Positions 5,190 to 6,270 of a stretch of 6,270 nt of DNA are shown piece by piece; positions within the stretch are counted from its first letter, which is position 1, and the number at the start of each line of letters is the position of its first letter. Both the position numbers and the translations under genes were made by a program. The notes beneath the pieces are model-generated. The model was not told the DNA's origin. It did not search any database and saw nothing but the letters and a program-made list of their open reading frames with translations. The stretch is from Lachnospiraceae bacterium (GTDB lineage Bacteria > Bacillota > Clostridia > Lachnospirales > Lachnospiraceae), in contig JAFTPY010000241.1 of NCBI GenBank assembly GCA_017463035.1, positions 1 through 6,270 of the forward strand, in the 5' to 3' direction.

Positions 5190-5435
5190 TTGGTGGATTT
5201 AGAGTATGACGCAAGTGATGTGGTTGAACGACTAAAGGAATTAACGACCAGGGAATACTCAGAGACACTTGTTGACAAAGATGATTTGAATCCGCCGTTG
5301 TTGTTTGTGTTCGGAAAGGATATTAATAATCGGCAGGTTTATATTAAACTGAAGCTTAAAACAGAGCCGACGGAATATGTGTTATGTGTGTCGTTTCATT
5401 ATGCGGAGCAGGTTATGAGCTTTCCGTATACATAA
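5190..5435 (+). CDS. MqsR-like type II toxin, 5' end uncertain or frameshifted
   Basis: The frame encodes 81 residues from TTG 5190 with the hallmarks of the MqsR-type toxins found beside Panacea-domain antitoxins in Firmicutes. These are VVERLKELTTREYSE (11-25), LLFVFGKDINNRQVYIKLKL (37-56) and VLCVSFHYAEQVMSFPY (64-80). Relatives, as recalled, are around 100-115 residues, so the N-terminus looks short. The toxin frame stays open back to a TGA at 5145 but offers no ATG or GTG before TTG 5190, and no SD fits that TTG. A strong SD at 5119 leads into a different frame. Dropping one A from the AAAA run at 5152-5155 would join the two as KLSVKSKKGKEQYSTPYTLV, which reads naturally into the toxin. 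Options are a real frameshift (inactive toxin), a sequencing indel, or non-standard expression. The family acts as mRNA interferases. Activity here is unproven. Confidence 0.65.
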   Translation: MVDLEYDASDVVERLKELTTREYSETLVDKDDLNPPLLFVFGKDINNRQVYIKLKLKTEPTEYVLCVSFHYAEQVMSFPYT

Positions 5436-5453
5436 TGCAAAGGGGGAAAAGGT

Positions 5454-6270
5454 ATGAAGAGAGATGTGTTGTTGAAAAAGGTTCTTATGGATTGTCCGTT
5501 ATGCGACAGAGTCCATGAGGTAGAAGAAAGACTGCGTACGGCGTCTATGGTAATTAAGGCTGAAGAGGTCGATTATGAAGAGCATTTCTATTTTTGCGGG
5601 AATGCGGATGAAGAGGAAAATGAGTTTGAGACCGGCGCTATGACGAATGCGAACCTTTTAAATGCGAGAAATGCATATCGGAGAAAGATGGGGCTGTTGA
5701 CGTCGGATGAGATTATTGAGATTCGAGAGAGTTACAGCCTGTCTCAGGTGGATTTGTCGAGATTGCTCGGTTGGGGAGAGGCTACCATTGCGCGCTATGA
5801 GAGCAAAGCAATTCAAGACGAGGCATATGATACCATGCTCCGTCTGATAAAGGATAATCCGTTAAAGGCGTTGGAGTTCTTAAAGAAAAACAGCGAGAAG
5901 TTTTCTGCCGGGAAAAGATATGAGATTCGGGAGAAGATGATAGAAAAGCTGGATTCTTACGGAAAAGAGTTTCTTACACGGCAGGCCTTGGAGGGAGAGT
6001 ATGTAGGTTTTGAGGAACCATCGGACGCAAACGGGTATACTGCACTCAATATCGACAAAATAGAGGTGGCGGTGTCATATCTGGCAAGGGCTATGTCTAA
6101 CCTTTACAAAGTAAAACTGATGAAGTCCTTATGGTATGCGGATGCATTGCATTATAAGCAGACGGGGAGAGCCATGACCGGACTGGTGTATCGTCACGAG
6201 GCAATGGGAGCTTTGCCGGTAGGGCATTATAGTCTGATGAATTTGGAAAACTTAAACGTGAAAGAAGAAA
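5454..6270 (+). CDS. Antitoxin: zinc finger, XRE helix-turn-helix and Panacea (DUF4065) domain, 3' end outside window
   Basis: The first 272 codons of an antitoxin and autoregulator are present, with no stop before the window end. The N-terminal MqsA/YgiT-like zinc finger has CPLC (14-17) and a single cysteine in FYFCGNADEEE (C48). The usual fourth cysteine, three residues after C48, is replaced (A51), so H21 or H44 may complete the site. An XRE-type helix-turn-helix covers about 84-135, with IRESYSLSQVDLSRLLGWGE, TIARYESKAIQDEAYD and MLRLIKDNPLKALEF. A connector (about 143-198) precedes the Panacea/DUF4065 (SocA-like) domain from about residue 200, with YKVKLMKSLWYADALHYKQT (218-237), GLVYRHEAMGALPVGHY (243-259). 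The Panacea domain is known as a neutralising module paired with many different toxins. The start follows AGGGGG by 7 nt and lies 18 bp after the toxin stop. It probably binds the palindromes at the operon promoter. Confidence 0.88.
   Translation, partial: MKRDVLLKKVLMDCPLCDRVHEVEERLRTASMVIKAEEVDYEEHFYFCGNADEEENEFETGAMTNANLLNARNAYRRKMGLLTSDEIIEIRESYSLSQVDLSRLLGWGEATIARYESKAIQDEAYDTMLRLIKDNPLKALEFLKKNSEKFSAGKRYEIREKMIEKLDSYGKEFLTRQALEGEYVGFEEPSDANGYTALNIDKIEVAVSYLARAMSNLYKVKLMKSLWYADALHYKQTGRAMTGLVYRHEAMGALPVGHYSLMNLENLNVKEE

Noticed and set aside
5129..5209. Independent small leader peptide in the frame following the SD at 5119
   Set aside because: It has no ATG near the SD, and GTG 5144 is too far from it. 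The frame overlaps the toxin frame and reads better as the displaced toxin N-terminus. It is kept only as part of that finding.
5023..5268. Minus-strand 81-codon frame across the toxin promoter region
   Set aside because: It overlaps a perfect-consensus promoter, the operators and the toxin gene, and has no recognisable domain. The mix of hydrophobic and Ser/Thr residues reflects the A/T-rich antisense strand.

Overview
The window looks like an accessory stretch of a Clostridia-type (Lachnospiraceae-like) Firmicute chromosome. Supporting signs are strong AGGAGG-type Shine-Dalgarno (SD) sites, near-consensus sigma-A promoters with 17-bp spacers, intermediate base composition, and protein families typical of gut Clostridia. 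The taxonomic call is inference. No rRNA, tRNA, CRISPR array or insertion sequence was seen.

Layout. (1) Bases 2-484 hold the C-terminal part of a CbbX/SpoVK-like AAA+ ATPase, cut by the window's left edge. It converges on (2) a minus-strand WYL-domain regulator (517-1773), with a perfect 11-bp inverted repeat between them as a probable two-way terminator. (3) Divergent from the WYL gene, and separated from it by back-to-back promoters, is a two-gene operon. Its first gene is a TIR-FHA fusion protein (1947-2837). Its second is a protein with a long polar linker and a C-terminal XRE-like helical domain of the kind found at the end of some Firmicute macrodomain proteins (2848-3558). A good intrinsic terminator ends this operon. 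(4) A second two-gene operon encodes a cytosolic VWA protein with an intact MIDAS site (3687-4352) and a SIMPL/DUF541 protein with no signal peptide (4364-5020). (5) A toxin-antitoxin module follows. A perfect-consensus promoter (TTGACA-17-TATAAT) is covered by two near-palindromic operators. It drives an MqsR-like toxin whose 5' end appears damaged or unusual, then an antitoxin with a zinc finger, an XRE helix-turn-helix and a Panacea/DUF4065 domain. The antitoxin runs off the right edge.

How the parts may work together. The best candidate for an undescribed system is the WYL regulator / TIR-FHA / XRE-like-domain set. It combines a TIR effector with the conserved glutamate expected of NAD-consuming TIRs, a fused phosphothreonine-reading FHA domain, a co-translated partner, and a divergent WYL regulator of the kind that controls several anti-phage systems. 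No Ser/Thr kinase is visible here. If FHA gating is real, the kinase should lie outside the window. The toxin-antitoxin module is of a known type, but its operator layout and the broken or non-standard toxin start deserve checking.
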